From Cubamyces lactineus (taxonomy: Eukaryota > Basidiomycota > Agaricomycetes > Polyporales > Polyporaceae): 64,000 nt of DNA. Within the stretch, counting starts at the first letter, position 1. Every line of letters starts with the position of its first letter. Shown here piece by piece: positions 35,801 to 46,269 of this stretch. Where the stretch lies: contig JACDTU010000005.1 of assembly GCA_022376465.1 (NCBI GenBank), forward strand, positions 608,001 to 672,000, read 5' to 3'. A model generated the notes under the pieces. The model saw nothing but the letters and a program-made list of their open reading frames with translations. It had not been told where the DNA came from and did not search any database. The position numbers and the translations under genes were made by a program.

Positions 35801-37705
35801 CAAGAAGGCATCCAACATGAACTACGGCCTGGCCCTCTCGCTCAAGGCAGAGAAACACCTCGAGAACCTTCTCACGCGCGAGAAGCCCCGCCAGTCCGAC
35901 GTCGGCGGGCGCAGCCTGCCCCCTGGCGCGCACGGGGTCAGCGAGGGGATGCGGTACGGGATGCAGTACCGGAACCGCGATGGCGAGGACCAGGAGCAGC
36001 TGAACCGCGGGTATGGCGAGCGCGTGAACCCCCCAGGGAGCGAGGTCGGCTCGCAGGACGAGTGGGAGGACCTTGAGGAGAAGGCGCTCCAGATGGCGAT
36101 CGACGAAGTGTATGAGGCGAGCGGGCGCAAGTTCAGGCCGTGGGCTGCGAACGGGCGCGCGTGTCGTCTCGGCGAGATCGTCCTCCTCGTCGACTCGGAC
36201 ACGGTCGTGCCCGAGGACTGTCTCCGGGACGCGGCGCGCGAGATGGCGGAGTGCCCTACGGTCGGTATCATCCAGCACGAATCCGGTAAGCGCCCGTTAT
36301 ATGTTTTTGACAATGAGGATGGGAGGACTTATAATGTGTGTGTAGATGTTATGCAGGTTGCGCATCACTACTTCGAGAACGGTATTGCGTACTTCACGCG
36401 CCGTATCAACAGGTGCATCTCGCTCAGTTGCGCGAACGGCGAGGTCGCACCATTCGTGGGCCACAACGCGTTCCTCCGGTGGCGTGCCCTTCAGGATGCA
36501 GCCTTCGTTGACCCCGCCGACGGACAAGAGAAGATCTGGTCCGAGTCGAACGTGTCCGAAGACTTCGACATGGCTTTGCGGCTCCAAATGCGCGGCTATA
36601 TTATCCGCTGGGCGACGTACTCGAAGGGCGGCTTCAAGGAGGGTGTCTCCCTCACCGTCGACGATGAGCTAAATCGCTGGCAGAAGTACGCATATGGTGA
36701 GTCGGTTTGAGGGTGCTTTGGTCGTATCTGGACGTCGAGGTGCTGATGCCGATGTGGCGCCCATGCAGGATGTAACGAGCTGCTGTTCAACCCGCTCGTG
36801 CAGTGGTGGCGCAAGGGCCCTATCGCGCACCAGATCCACCGCTTCTTGTGGTCTAATGCACCCCTGCACTACAAGTTCTCGATGATGGCGTACATGTTCT
36901 CGTACTGTAAGTCGGAGAACTCGTCGTCACTGTGCGGGCGTCTAACGCTAACTCGAACTTATCCCAGACGGTATCGCTGCCTCGGTCACGGTCTCTGTGG
37001 TCAACTACATCCTGCTCGGATTCGAGTTCCCTGTGGATGGGTACTACATTCACAGTTTCGAGATCTGGCTGGCGACGACGGTCGTGTTCATCGGCTCTGG
37101 TAATGTCGGATACACGCTCCTCGAGTACCGGCTCGGCGAGAAGTCCTTGGTTCGTCACAGCTGTTGGTGGAGGTTTCTGGCCGCGTTCTCACGAGTAACG
37201 TCCCACAGATCTCCTCTCTGCTCCAGAATGTCATTTGGATCCCATTCTTGTGCGTATTTTTGGTTCAATATCCGAGAGGCGTTCCATCATACTGACGTCG
37301 CCCCTTCACGCAGCTTCTTCTTCTTCGGTGGCCTGTCTATTCCAGTCACGCAAGCCATTCTCGCGCACCTATTCTCGTACAACATCACGTGGGGTGCGAC
37401 CAAGAAGGAAGTCGAGCGCTCCAACTTCTTCAAGGAGGTGCCCAAGATCTTCAAGCGGTTCTGGTTCTCCTGGCTCGTCTCTTGGATCATCGTCGCCGGG
37501 ATGATCATCCTCAGCACGCCCATTGTGCCGCTGGAATGGCGCATAGATGGCTCGGCCTGGGCCGTCATCTTCCCTCTCGCCGTCGTCGTTGGCTGTCATA
37601 TCTTGTTCCCGGTATGTATACCTGCCCCTGACCACACCACCGTCTGCTAACACAATTATGCTCCAGATCGTGCTCAACCCGTGGTTGATGATCTTCTCTT
37701 ACTAA
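32858..37705 (+). CDS. Membrane GT2-family glycosyltransferase (fungal GT2 processive type)
   Basis: Thirteen exons: 32858-33105, 33185-33293, 34109-34274, 34716-35117, 35176-35285, 35355-35533, 35588-36285, 36346-36696, 36769-36906, 36968-37149, 37209-37249, 37314-37611 and 37667-37705; phases close, 986 aa. Membrane helices lie before the catalytic domain (NYIRFALCVLIPFFFCVSLF). The GT-A core has ITIQMPVYKESLETVL, INDDG (D432/D433), DSDT (D607/D609), SEDFD and an RW motif (DDELNRWQKYAYG). Several C-terminal helices follow, e.g. WLVSWIIVAGMIILSTPIV. It resembles the conserved fungal GT2 protein needed for hyphal growth on surfaces in plant pathogens rather than a classical chitin synthase (no QRRRW). 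It is presumably a plasma-membrane polysaccharide synthase; the product is unknown. Introns 2 (815 nt) and 3 (441 nt) are unusually long. Confidence 0.88.
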
Positions 37706-38439
37706 ACGGCCCCCCACACGACGCGTCAGGACCGGCCCTTGCTCATTCCTATTCGCATGTGTTCATATACCATTACGATACCTGGACGCTTTCAGCCCGC
37801 ATACCTTACCTATTATCCCTTCCATACGGACAGACCCCACCCTCGTTTCCTCCGCACCGCGCGGCGTGCGGCTCGCTCCTTACGCTCGTGCGGCGTGTGC
37901 TCCCCTCTCCCCCCTACCCCCTTCATACAGGCTGCGGTGCCCACGTCCCACGTTCTTGCCGTGCACGAACTCACCATTGCTTCTGCTCATCATGAGTGCT
38001 ACTATTTGGTGCTCCACGAATGACCCCCGACCCGCTTGCGCTCTTCCGATCCACGTCTTCGTGTACGCTGCCTGGGATCATGGACTAAATGACCCCCGTA
38101 CGTCCGCAGCCATACTGCTGCGTCGTTCGACGCCCCTCCCCTCTCCGCTCCCGCTCCGCTCCTCTCTTCCCCCGCCTGCACCCCTCACACACCCTTCTCT
38201 ACCGTACTCGTAGTGTCTCAGCCTGCTTGACGAACTATCTGCCCTGCAATTGTGCCCCTTGCCCCCTTGACCTTGACGTCGACTTCGTAGTAGTGTTCAT
38301 GTTGTCCGATAACGTGTATCCCTTTCTCTGCTGTCTCATGCTGCTACATCCACGCCTACTTAGACTGTCGAATCGACGATAACAGATCTTGCTCGTTTAG
38401 CATCTGAATCCGGGCATCATTCGCGAGGGACCTCAGGCC
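37706..38439. other. GT2 3' flank
   Basis: CT-rich sequence with no gene. It ends where similarity to the left arm begins near 38440. Confidence 0.5.
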
Positions 38440-38707
38440 GGCTGTGACGTTGATATTCAGCCTTTCGTGATCGCGACAGTCCTCCGAGGGACTTGTACTC
38501 AAGGTACAGCACGGGGGCACTTAGCACGCGTTCATCGGGAGCTGTATATGCGGATCCTTGTTGTCCCTACCCTTGCTTTTCATACACATATCGGAAGTGA
38601 ATGAAGACATGCATGAGGAACGACACGATTCGTACGATCGGTGCATTTGAGAAATAGCTCATTACACGTACAGGCGTCTGCCGGCAACAACAAACGTTCA
38701 AAGAGAA

Positions 38708-38913
38708 TCACTCATCCATCCCTTCCTCCAACCAGTCCCCACCTCCTGACGATCCTGCTCCGTAGCTGCTCTCCGCGTATACCACAGCCCCAGAGCCTCC
38801 GCGACCGTCACGGGCAGTCTCCTGAGAGCCAGACGTAGACGGGGCCTGAGGATCATTGCCCTGATCGCCAGTCGCGTTCGACGATGCGTGCTGCAAAGCT
38901 GCAGCTTGTGCTT
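38708..38913 (-). CDS. Unknown gene X, last exon, right copy
   Basis: A 206-nt open exon after a CACACAG acceptor. It encodes AQAAALQHASSNATGDQGND, then GGSGAVVYAESSYGAG and ends GGGDWLEEGMDE. It has the same length and frame as the left copy (18971-19176). Upstream exons unresolved; function unknown. Confidence 0.45.
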
Positions 38914-39741
38914 CTGTGTGAGTGAGGATGCTCGAGCACGCTCTTACTGGGCGACGTAGAACGGGACGAGGGTCGACTCCCCTGTCTTGCGAGGCTCTCC
39001 TTGCATGATGGACAAAGCAAATGGGACGGCTCTACGTCCGGGTGTGCTCAGTGTGGAACGCAGGAGTTGTATGTGGCTAGAACCGCGCGGATGTCAAGAC
39101 TTGAGAGGGTGCGACGGCAGGAATTGCGATTTCGCGCAGCAGAAGCTGGGGAGTCGACCAAAAGCCTCAGGTCGTAGCAGATGAGCCAGATTCCTTCTGG
39201 ATTGCAGGAGTCAGCTATTGAGAGGCGAAGATGTGGTGGCTTGGTGGTGGCAGATCAACGACTCACCCGAGAGCCGCTGCAAGAGCGGAGGCTGAGTGGT
39301 AGGACCCCTGGCAACGCTACCTGATTTCCGACGTGAGAACTCTGCTACCGCCCATTTTCCGAGTGGCCACACCTCACCGTTTGAGACGATTCCGTGGCAC
39401 TCCCTGCCATTTTTATCGGGAAAATGCGAGGAAAATGGACCATATCAGGAGAGTCGCATAGGCGCACTTCCCGGGGGACTTGGATGTGGATTATATGTCG
39501 CTGTTGGTCCGGAGTCGGTATGCGTGGCATGGGTAGCAGTCGCTTGCAAACTCGTCCTGCACTGTCATCACCCCAATGCACACCATTCGTATATCCTGTT
39601 GGTGATCACGCCGAGTTCACTCTAGAAACAAAGGCTCTGGATTTGCATGAAAGACAGGGATAATGCACTCATCCTTGGGCCATTAGCAGGTAATCGCTAC
39701 GCTTTGTGACGGTTTGTCCTCTCTTAGCGGTCGCATAGACG

Positions 39742-40406
39742 TTGGGAGCTCATAACCTGGAACTTTGGCAGGCCAATGCTCGCGAATTTGAGCAGGTTGA
39801 CTTCGGAGCGGAAACAATGAGCCCGGCCCACGCGAATTGTCTCGTCGCTCTCCTATGCGGGCTTCGTGATGACTTTCACATATCGCCAATTGGTCGGCGA
39901 AAACGAGAGAATGATTATCGTTTAGCACAGATTGGTCATTAATTCACACATTTGGCATCACACGCAGATACCTCTTGCCTGCGATTGCGCAGGAATACCA
40001 ATGGACGCACGGTTCAATGGTAGTTCCTGCGCAACCGCCTAGCTCTGTGAATGCCAATGGTACAGTCAATGCTTTGCTCTGGTCGAGCGAAGCAATGCCT
40101 GAATACCATTGTTGCCGATGCACCTGACATCACTTCAATCAAGCTCAACCTGCCTTGAGCGGGCGCGTTGTAGCAGATAGTACGGAACTCCGTACCAAGG
40201 GTACTCACCTCCGCGGTGTTACACTATGGCTGCCGAAAGACACGGTTGTGTGCGTCGACTTGGTATATGAGTCTGCTTGGCGCGGTGTGGCTTGTCCAAG
40301 CCTTCCTCTCGATACCTCTATTCCCAGCGGACAATACCTGGTGGCTCAGTGGCACGCCTGCTCGTCCATCGACGGTACTTTGGATCGCCATTTCTACTGC
40401 CCATAG
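39742..40406 (+). pseudogene. Unknown gene Y, right copy, with in-frame stop
   Basis: Encodes NLELWQANAREFEQVD, then YLLPAIAQEYQWTHGSMVV and NGTVNALLWSSEAMPEYHCC, nearly as in the left copy. Here the frame meets TGA at 40125-40127 where the left copy has TGG. The 3' portion is intact and strongly conserved (RGVTLWLPKDTVVCVDLVYE ... DRHFYCP, ending 40406), and SIKNGVWFESGGWYVLFIDE follows at about 40463-40522. It could be a pseudogene, or the stop could be removed by splicing. It lies upstream of zinc-finger gene B on the same strand. Confidence 0.4.
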
Positions 40407-40610
40407 GAGTTAACATATTGTCTCATTTGACCCAGTCTAACACAAACGCTTACCGGCGGCGAGAGTATTAAGAACGGGGTTTGGTTCGAAAGTGGTGGAT
40501 GGTATGTCCTGTTTATCGATGAGTGGGTTTATCTATCGCTGATGATGTTTAAGCCAGGATCTCTTCTTGCAAAGAGAGGCGTGGTAATGTTGGTATTACG
40601 GTCACGCGGG

Positions 40611-40636
40611 AACGCGTCGAGCGTGTCGATGTTCGC
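40611..40636 (+). promoter_or_regulatory. Shared upstream motif, site B
   Basis: AACGCGTCGAGCGTGTCGAT followed by GTTCGC, about 160 bp before the ATG of zinc-finger gene B. It includes ACGCGT at 40612-40617. TTTGGCGCTTGTTG follows at about 40648-40661. Confidence 0.5.
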
Positions 40637-40793
40637 GACGTACCGCGTTTGGCGCTTGTTGCGTTCGCGCACAATTGGTCACGACGCGTTTCGCTTCTAG
40701 CCACTTTCCACATCTCTCTCAGCCCCAGTCCTCCCGCAAATTCCTTCCATACCCCTTTCCACATCCTTCCATATCCAACTACATTTCTGCGCA

Positions 40794-42031
40794 ATGATCG
40801 CCATCGCTCACTCCCAGAACTCCTCGACCCAGACGGCAAAATTGGCTTTATCGTCCTCACAGCCCTGCTTGGATCTCCCTAACGCCAGTTGGCCCTCGTA
40901 CGCTTGGTATCAGGCCACTCCCGATGCAGCACTCGACGAGGACGAGCTAGACCGTGAGATACACGGTTACGGCCTCGGAGACAGTGGGGACGACCTCGAT
41001 GTCGAAGTTGGGAGCGACGACTTTGAGGTCGTGGGCGTCGTCTACGACTCGGAAGTGGAAGATGTGGAAGACGATGAAGAAAGCGAAGTACTTGTAGAAG
41101 GCCTCGCCCAGGACTTCGGAGGCTCTGCGGTCAGTTTCTACTCGCATGCTACGGAGTACCCTGCTGAGTCGGGCATAAAGGACCGCTCGGACCAAGCGGA
41201 GGTCTCGGACGTTGAGGAGGTCTCGGAAAAAGAGGAGGTCTCGGACGGAGAGGAGGACTCGGACGTTGAAGATGGTACGGAGGTGAGCAAGCAGCCGTAG
41301 CTCGTACTGAAGTCTCATACTGACAGCCTTTCCGACGGCAGACTTCAGAGTCACGTTCGCCATCCGCTCCTCTCACATACCCAGACGTTACCCCTGCTCA
41401 TGAGAATGCTAGCAACAAGCGCAAGCGGGAGGATTCAGAAGAGGAAGATTTGTCCAGCGATGAAGAGGACCAGGTCTACCAGCCGCCTCCTAAGGCCCGC
41501 CGAACCAAGCGTCGTGGCGACAGACCTATCAGGACGCGAATGACGGTACGAGAGGCTGACAGCCACCGTCAGAAGGGTGCGGGGGTTACCTGCGGCATCG
41601 ATGACTGCAAATTCCTGGTCTCCGAGTGGAAGGCTGCCAAGACGCATCTCGATACAGACCACTACGCCGCTGAATGTGCGGCGGAAGCCAGCGCGAAGCC
41701 TACGGCTGCAAAGCCAGTCGCAAAGAAGCGCAAGGTCAGGAACACAAGTCGTAGCGGCGAAGATAAAGAGAATGCGTCCGCAGCAGCAGGACGCCGTGTC
41801 TCTGTCGTATGCAAGTATCCGGATTGCGGACTGACGTTCGCCACCATCGACAACGCGTACCGACACGTCAAGACCGTACACTGGAAGATCGGTGCACCCG
41901 TATGTATGAGATGCGGTAAATCGTTCGCTCGCTTCGATTCTCTGCGGCGTCACGTGGAGAGCAAAATCTGCAATAGTAAGTTCTACGCAGCCCAGGATAC
42001 GGACACCGCTAATACCTATTGTCGCAAATAG
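40794..42031 (+). CDS. C2H2 zinc-finger protein B (right arm of the inverted repeat)
   Basis: Exons 40794-41282 and 41342-42031, 392 aa; a last small intron is possible. Same plan as protein A: acidic N-terminus (DEDELDREIHGYG, SDDFEVVGVVYDSE), a repetitive Glu/Asp/Ser tract from a minisatellite (41198-41270), basic KARRTKRRGDRP, then three fingers (CGIDDC...HLDTDHY, CKYPDC...HVKTVH, CMRCGK...HVESKIC). The fingers differ from those of A at many positions, although the DNA upstream of both genes is nearly the same. Probably a nuclear DNA-binding protein; target unknown. Confidence 0.82.
41198..41270 (+). repeat. Coding minisatellite in zinc-finger gene B
   Basis: Imperfect 21-24-bp units built on GAGGAGGTCTCGGA (4 units) encode EVSD-, EEVSE- and EEDSD-type acidic repeats. 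Absent from paralogue A. Confidence 0.7.
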
Positions 42032-43127
42032 GACCAGGGAATGGCTGAAGTCTGCGTCATTCTTACAAGCATAATTACAACAGCGCAATATGAATCCTCG
42101 CAGTGCCCGACATCCGAGGACTCCATGCTATGGTATGCGCCGCCTTGTCTCACCGCATCTATGACTGAGAGTCCGACTCAGGTGGCAAGGTCGTAATTGA
42201 AGGTTGGAGCCATCTCGCGGCAATCCGATGCGATTGCTCTAGGCGTTAGCTATGGGCGATAAATTCCAACATTCACAACCGCGAGAGCTGGCCATTGTGA
42301 CCACCCGGCTATTCCAGGTGCCATCTCGAATCTCTCGACTCGTGCTATGTCTCGGGCCATGCATGAGGATACCACGTTGGCATTTCCCCGCACCATTATC
42401 TTCGAGGGCCCGGCACGTCCGTTCGGACATGGTCTCGGGCACGTAGTCCTTCCGTTGCCTGCACCCTTCTCATTCCATTCTTCGCCGTACCCCCTTTTCC
42501 CCCAAAGATTGACTTGGCTCAAATGTAAAAATCCATGTAACCATCATGGCGTCGTCGAGCCTCGTATATGTAGTCAGACTCTACCGACAACCTATCCTGA
42601 CGCAGCGAGGAATCTGATAGTGAGGGTGGAATATCCGATAACGAAGAGTATTTGACTTGCTTGAACCGTGTTGCCATACTGTTCTACAACGACTGCAGGA
42701 AGTCTACATTTCCATGCGGCAAGGTACGTGCCTCCCTCTTGCGTCGCCTTCCGGCAATTCTCAACGTGGATGCCATTTAAGTGCCGGCTCACATAGTAGT
42801 TAGCATTGAGTGCATCCAACGTACTATGATTATCTGACATACCCGGAATTAAGTGCCCAAACATGGTACTGAACCACCGCCAACATTGGAGGAAATTCAC
42901 AGATCCGAGTCCCTATGGATGCTGTGGTCACGCGAGCCACTGGACGAAGCCACAATAGAGGTGAGTTCTCGGGCTTACAGGACTCAGTAACAGAGACTTC
43001 GTTAGATCTACACGTCGGCGAAGGTTAAATTGAAGAAATGATATATTACAAAGAATAGAGTGCTATCGATACATGGTGTAAGGGGTATGACGAAGGAAGG
43101 ATGTGCCGTCCGACTGCTTGTGGTTCT
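42032..43127. other. Intergenic, no gene seen
   Basis: Short frames only. This is the outer flank of the right arm. I found no UBA2-tail copy here, unlike the left flank. Confidence 0.4.
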
Positions 43128-43735
43128 TCAAGAGACGGTGATCTTCTTGGGCTGCTGCTCCGGCGTCAGCCTAGGGAAGGTGACCGTCAGAACACCATTC
43201 TCCATAGCCGCCTTGATCTCCTCAGGCTATGAAAAGAGCAGTTAGGATCTCTTTGAGTCGGGCTGCCGATGAGTCTGTACTACATACCTTAACGCCTTCA
43301 GGTACAGGCAGCGAACGTGCGAAGCGGCCATAGCGCCGTTCACGGACGACGTAGCCATTCTCCGACTTCTCTGACTCGGCCTTCGACTCGCCAGACACAG
43401 TGAGGACGTTGTTCCTCAGGTCGATGTTCACGTCCTGCTTGTTGATGCCAGGAAGCTCGAACGTCGCGGTAACAAGGTTCTTGTCCTTGTCCTCGTGGAC
43501 ATCAACTCTATTGAGAGCCTTGTCAGTACGCTGCTCGTGCTAGTGTCGAAGATAGACGACGGTATGCTTACCTTGGTCTGAGGACGGGAGGAGCAGTGTT
43601 GGCGTTCTGGGCCTGGAGCTGGTTGTTTGCCCCAGTGTTGCCCGTGCGCCGTGCGAAGGCCTCATCGAAGAGACGGTCGAAGTCAGCGAAGGGGTCGCTG
43701 AAGAAGGGGTCGTTGAAGAAGTTGACGAGCGCCAT
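43128..43735 (-). CDS. Small heat shock protein, HSP20 family
   Basis: Exons (complement) 43572-43735, 43288-43507 and 43128-43226; phases close, 160 aa. The N-terminus MALVNFFNDPFFSDPFADFD is the usual Phe-rich arm. The alpha-crystallin domain spans about residues 55-145: VDVHEDKDKNLVTATFELPG, INKQDVNIDLRNNVLTVSGE, RRYGRFARSLPVPEGV and AAMENGVLTVTFPR. The C-terminus is PKKITVS. It is an ATP-independent chaperone that binds unfolding proteins and forms oligomers in the cytosol. Upstream lie TATA-like sequences and a heat-shock-element core. Confidence 0.95.
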
Positions 43736-43790
43736 TTCGTCAGAAGAAGAGGTAAAGTGAGTAAAAGAGGAAGGGTTGTGTGTAGAGGGG

Positions 43791-44012
43791 TATATGCGAC
43801 TTCAGGTTTTGTTGTTTCTTGTTGGTCTGTCCTGGCGTGCAGCACGGCCTTTTATGCTGCTGCCCATGGACAGACCGAGAGTCATGGGTCTGGTCGAGAG
43901 GATGCTCGTCAGGTCGAGAATTGTCTCTGGAAGACCAAGCAGGGTCATGCACGCCAACGAAAGTGCGAGAACAAGTGAACATGTCATGGGCGCTTCCTAT
44001 GCGGGAACGTTC
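43791..44012 (-). promoter_or_regulatory. HSP20 promoter: TATA-like and heat-shock element core
   Basis: CATATA (43791-43796) and CATAAAAGG (about 43848-43856) lie 55-120 bp before the ATG. The palindromic GAACGTTC at 44005-44012 is a GAAnnTTC heat-shock-element core with another TTC 8 bp away. Heat induction via Hsf1 is inferred. Confidence 0.5.
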
Positions 44013-45740
44013 TCGCTCGATCTACAGCAGTTGCCAAATCAAGACATTGCGTCGGGCGACTTGAATGGGCTTGCGTGTGGTCGCAGAAGTTAAGCAGTCA
44101 AGGATTGTGACGCCTGAATCCCAGTCTGCCTCATTTACATATACCCCGATCGATGTCAGGCAATATTTGATGATATGGGCGGTGTAGTACGAGGAGCCCC
44201 ATTCTCACATCCGTACAGGTCGGATTTCAACGCGGGTGTCAAAAGGTATCTCGATTGAGTGCTATCTTCAGCCGCGTGAGCCTGAGGAAAGGCCAAGATA
44301 ATCGCGGGGTTGGAGACATTATGGATGATCGGCTCTTGTGCATCCGGCTCGATAACGTTTGGTAAGGAGCCTGTCGTGGACGAGAGGTGGAGAGTCATTC
44401 GTTGGATCAAATACCTATACTCACTTGGAGGCTTGGAGCTGAGCCCATCATCTGGCATTAGTCAATTCATCACGCAGCGCACCGTGATGAGCACACGAAT
44501 CCGACCCGACCGGTGGCATGCACAAGAAATATACGCGAATTACAATTGTATACTATCATGAACACATTTCGATTCATGAGTACAAGACGTGCACGGTAAT
44601 GGCGACGGCGCGCGCCGCGGACAACTGGATATCTCTAAAGACAGCAACACGGGTGAGAGCTGATACTCACCCTGCAGTGTTGTAGCTGACGATGCCCGCA
44701 CCTCCTGCCACTCAGATGTAATCAGCACGGTGGAGGAGTATCGGCACGGTTTCGAGGGATGATGAAGACGTTGCCAGGTCGATTACGCGTCGATCGTCAA
44801 GGCTTGTGCGACGCGATCGCAGGGGGTAGAACGTATACACGACCGTGGTATACTATACAATAGCGATACTAAGTGGTGGTTGAACGCATATGATGGTGGA
44901 CTGCCGCGGGCTGGGGGAGTTTCTGGCTATGGTTGGGCGACTCGGGCAAGGACGAATTCTCTCCTCATGTCCTCCATATCAATTTTCTTCGATCTCGGGC
45001 TTTCCACAAGTCTTGCTTGGCGCAGAAGGTAGCTCAGGCTGTCGGAGAATAACCATGGAATAGCCAGGGATATTGTCGGTGAGAGCGGGCAGGAAGGCGA
45101 AGCGGTAAGGTCTAAGCATAGACGTCGAAAGCTCGGAGTAAAGGTAGACTTCGTCCAAGTGCCGGTAAGTATAGAATTACACAACGCCTGTATCCAAATG
45201 TTCCTTTGTAGCGTATCGTGTACATCTAGTCCTTACATCCTGGATTGTATCATGGATCAATAACAAGGTCTGTTTGAATGTGTACGGCGTGGTAGAGCGC
45301 GGTAGAGTCGGGCAGCGAAAGAGGAGGTCAGGAGGTTCTTGAAGGGGTTGTCCTAGTCGAGAGCTTGTATCGAGACAACTGTAGGTACAGTTAAGCGTGA
45401 AGCGTCGGCAAATATCGAGTTTAGCGAGCGTGTATGCGGTGTATCGGCGACTTTCGAGGGGGAAAAGTGAGCATTCGTGGGCGGCTCGACGCCTTAAGTA
45501 CATGAGCGTGAGCGCGAGACCCCTCCGACCGTACTCTTGGCCGGGGCCCCCTTTGCGCGAAGTTCTACAAAGGTAACCTATGTCATTCAGTAACGTACGA
45601 TTGACCGTCCGGTTCTGAAAACCAGTTGCTTCTGTCTCCAACGGGGTTCCGCCATCTTCGAGAGGACCGATCCGTCGCGACCGTTTTCGACGAGCCACCT
45701 ATTTACGTCCGCGTGTCGCCGCCCTCGACAGCGGGTGGTC
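44013..45740. other. Intergenic, uncertain gene content
   Basis: Minus-strand frames 44156-44458, 44927-45184 and 45177-45698 are open but unrecognised. A plus-strand segment near 45061-45165 reads GIARDIVGESGQEGEAVRSK, then KVDFVQVP, and ends at a GTAAGT donor. It could be an exon of an unresolved plus-strand gene upstream of motif site D. Confidence 0.3.
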
Positions 45741-45765
45741 TCGTCGAGCGCGTCGACGTCCGGCG
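45741..45765 (+). promoter_or_regulatory. Shared upstream motif, site D
   Basis: TCGTCGAGCGCGTCGACGTC followed by CGGCG. It is followed by TTGGCC...TTGTTGTGTCCGCG, resembling the downstream part of site B. It lies about 108 bp before the ORF at 45871. Confidence 0.4.
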
Positions 45766-45870
45766 TCCTCTGTCCCGACGTTGGCCTCCCATTGTTGTGT
45801 CCGCGAGCCGGTTGAGCAAGATCGTAGAGTAGTAGCGCAGTGCGCGGAGTAGTGGCAAAGAGAGAACATT

Positions 45871-46263
45871 ATGACAGACGCAAGAGACAGCGATTTTGAG
45901 GAAGAGAGAGTGAGCGGAGCGTACAGGGAGGAAAAATTCGAAACCGAATCCGGACTGAGGTGTTGGTTGCGAGCGACGTGGATGGAAAAGAGAAGTCGTG
46001 GGTTGTTCATCGAGAGCGCCGCCGAATCGTCGATTGACGCGCGATCAGGTGGCCGCGCCATCCGTCGCGTCTTGTCGCGGTCTCGCACTGTTCTCCTCCA
46101 TTCTATTCCGTTAGCCCGAGCACCCGTCCACAACGGTGAGCCTGAGGAGCATGTCGGACGACCTAGGGTGGGGTCACTAGTTTCCCGAGCGCCGAAATTC
46201 CTCAGGCCTGTAAGTCACCAACCACCAAAACATCGTCAGCGCAGCGACGGATTGAAGCTGTGA
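45871..46263 (+). CDS. Hypothetical ORF downstream of motif D
   Basis: 130 codons from ATG, starting MTDARDSDFEEERVSGAY and then basic. No zinc fingers and no recognised domain. It ends 7 bp from the stop codon of zinc-finger gene C, tail to tail. Its acidic start and its distance from the shared motif recall the zinc-finger genes, so it may be a member that lost its finger region. It may also be a chance frame. Confidence 0.3.
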   Translation: MTDARDSDFEEERVSGAYREEKFETESGLRCWLRATWMEKRSRGLFIESAAESSIDARSGGRAIRRVLSRSRTVLLHSIPLARAPVHNGEPEEHVGRPRVGSLVSRAPKFLRPVSHQPPKHRQRSDGLKL

Positions 46264-46269
46264 GCCAAC

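Larger units (their letters stand above)
38440..42031. repeat. Right arm of the large inverted duplication
   Basis: Reverse-complement partner of 15902-19460. Landmarks include GTTGTCCCTACCCTTGCTTT (about 38558-38577), matching the reverse complement at about 19307-19326, and the Y segment 40216-40296. It carries the X exon (minus), gene Y (plus) and zinc-finger gene B (plus), the mirror image of the left arm. Confidence 0.88.

Noticed and set aside
15902..42031. Mating-type locus
   Set aside because: Repeated regulator genes and an inverted structure suggested it, but there is no homeodomain pair, no pheromone receptor and no CAAX pheromone precursor.
45177..45698. 173-codon minus-strand ORF
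   Set aside because: Long open frame but no recognisable domain; composition looks like translated non-coding GC-rich DNA.
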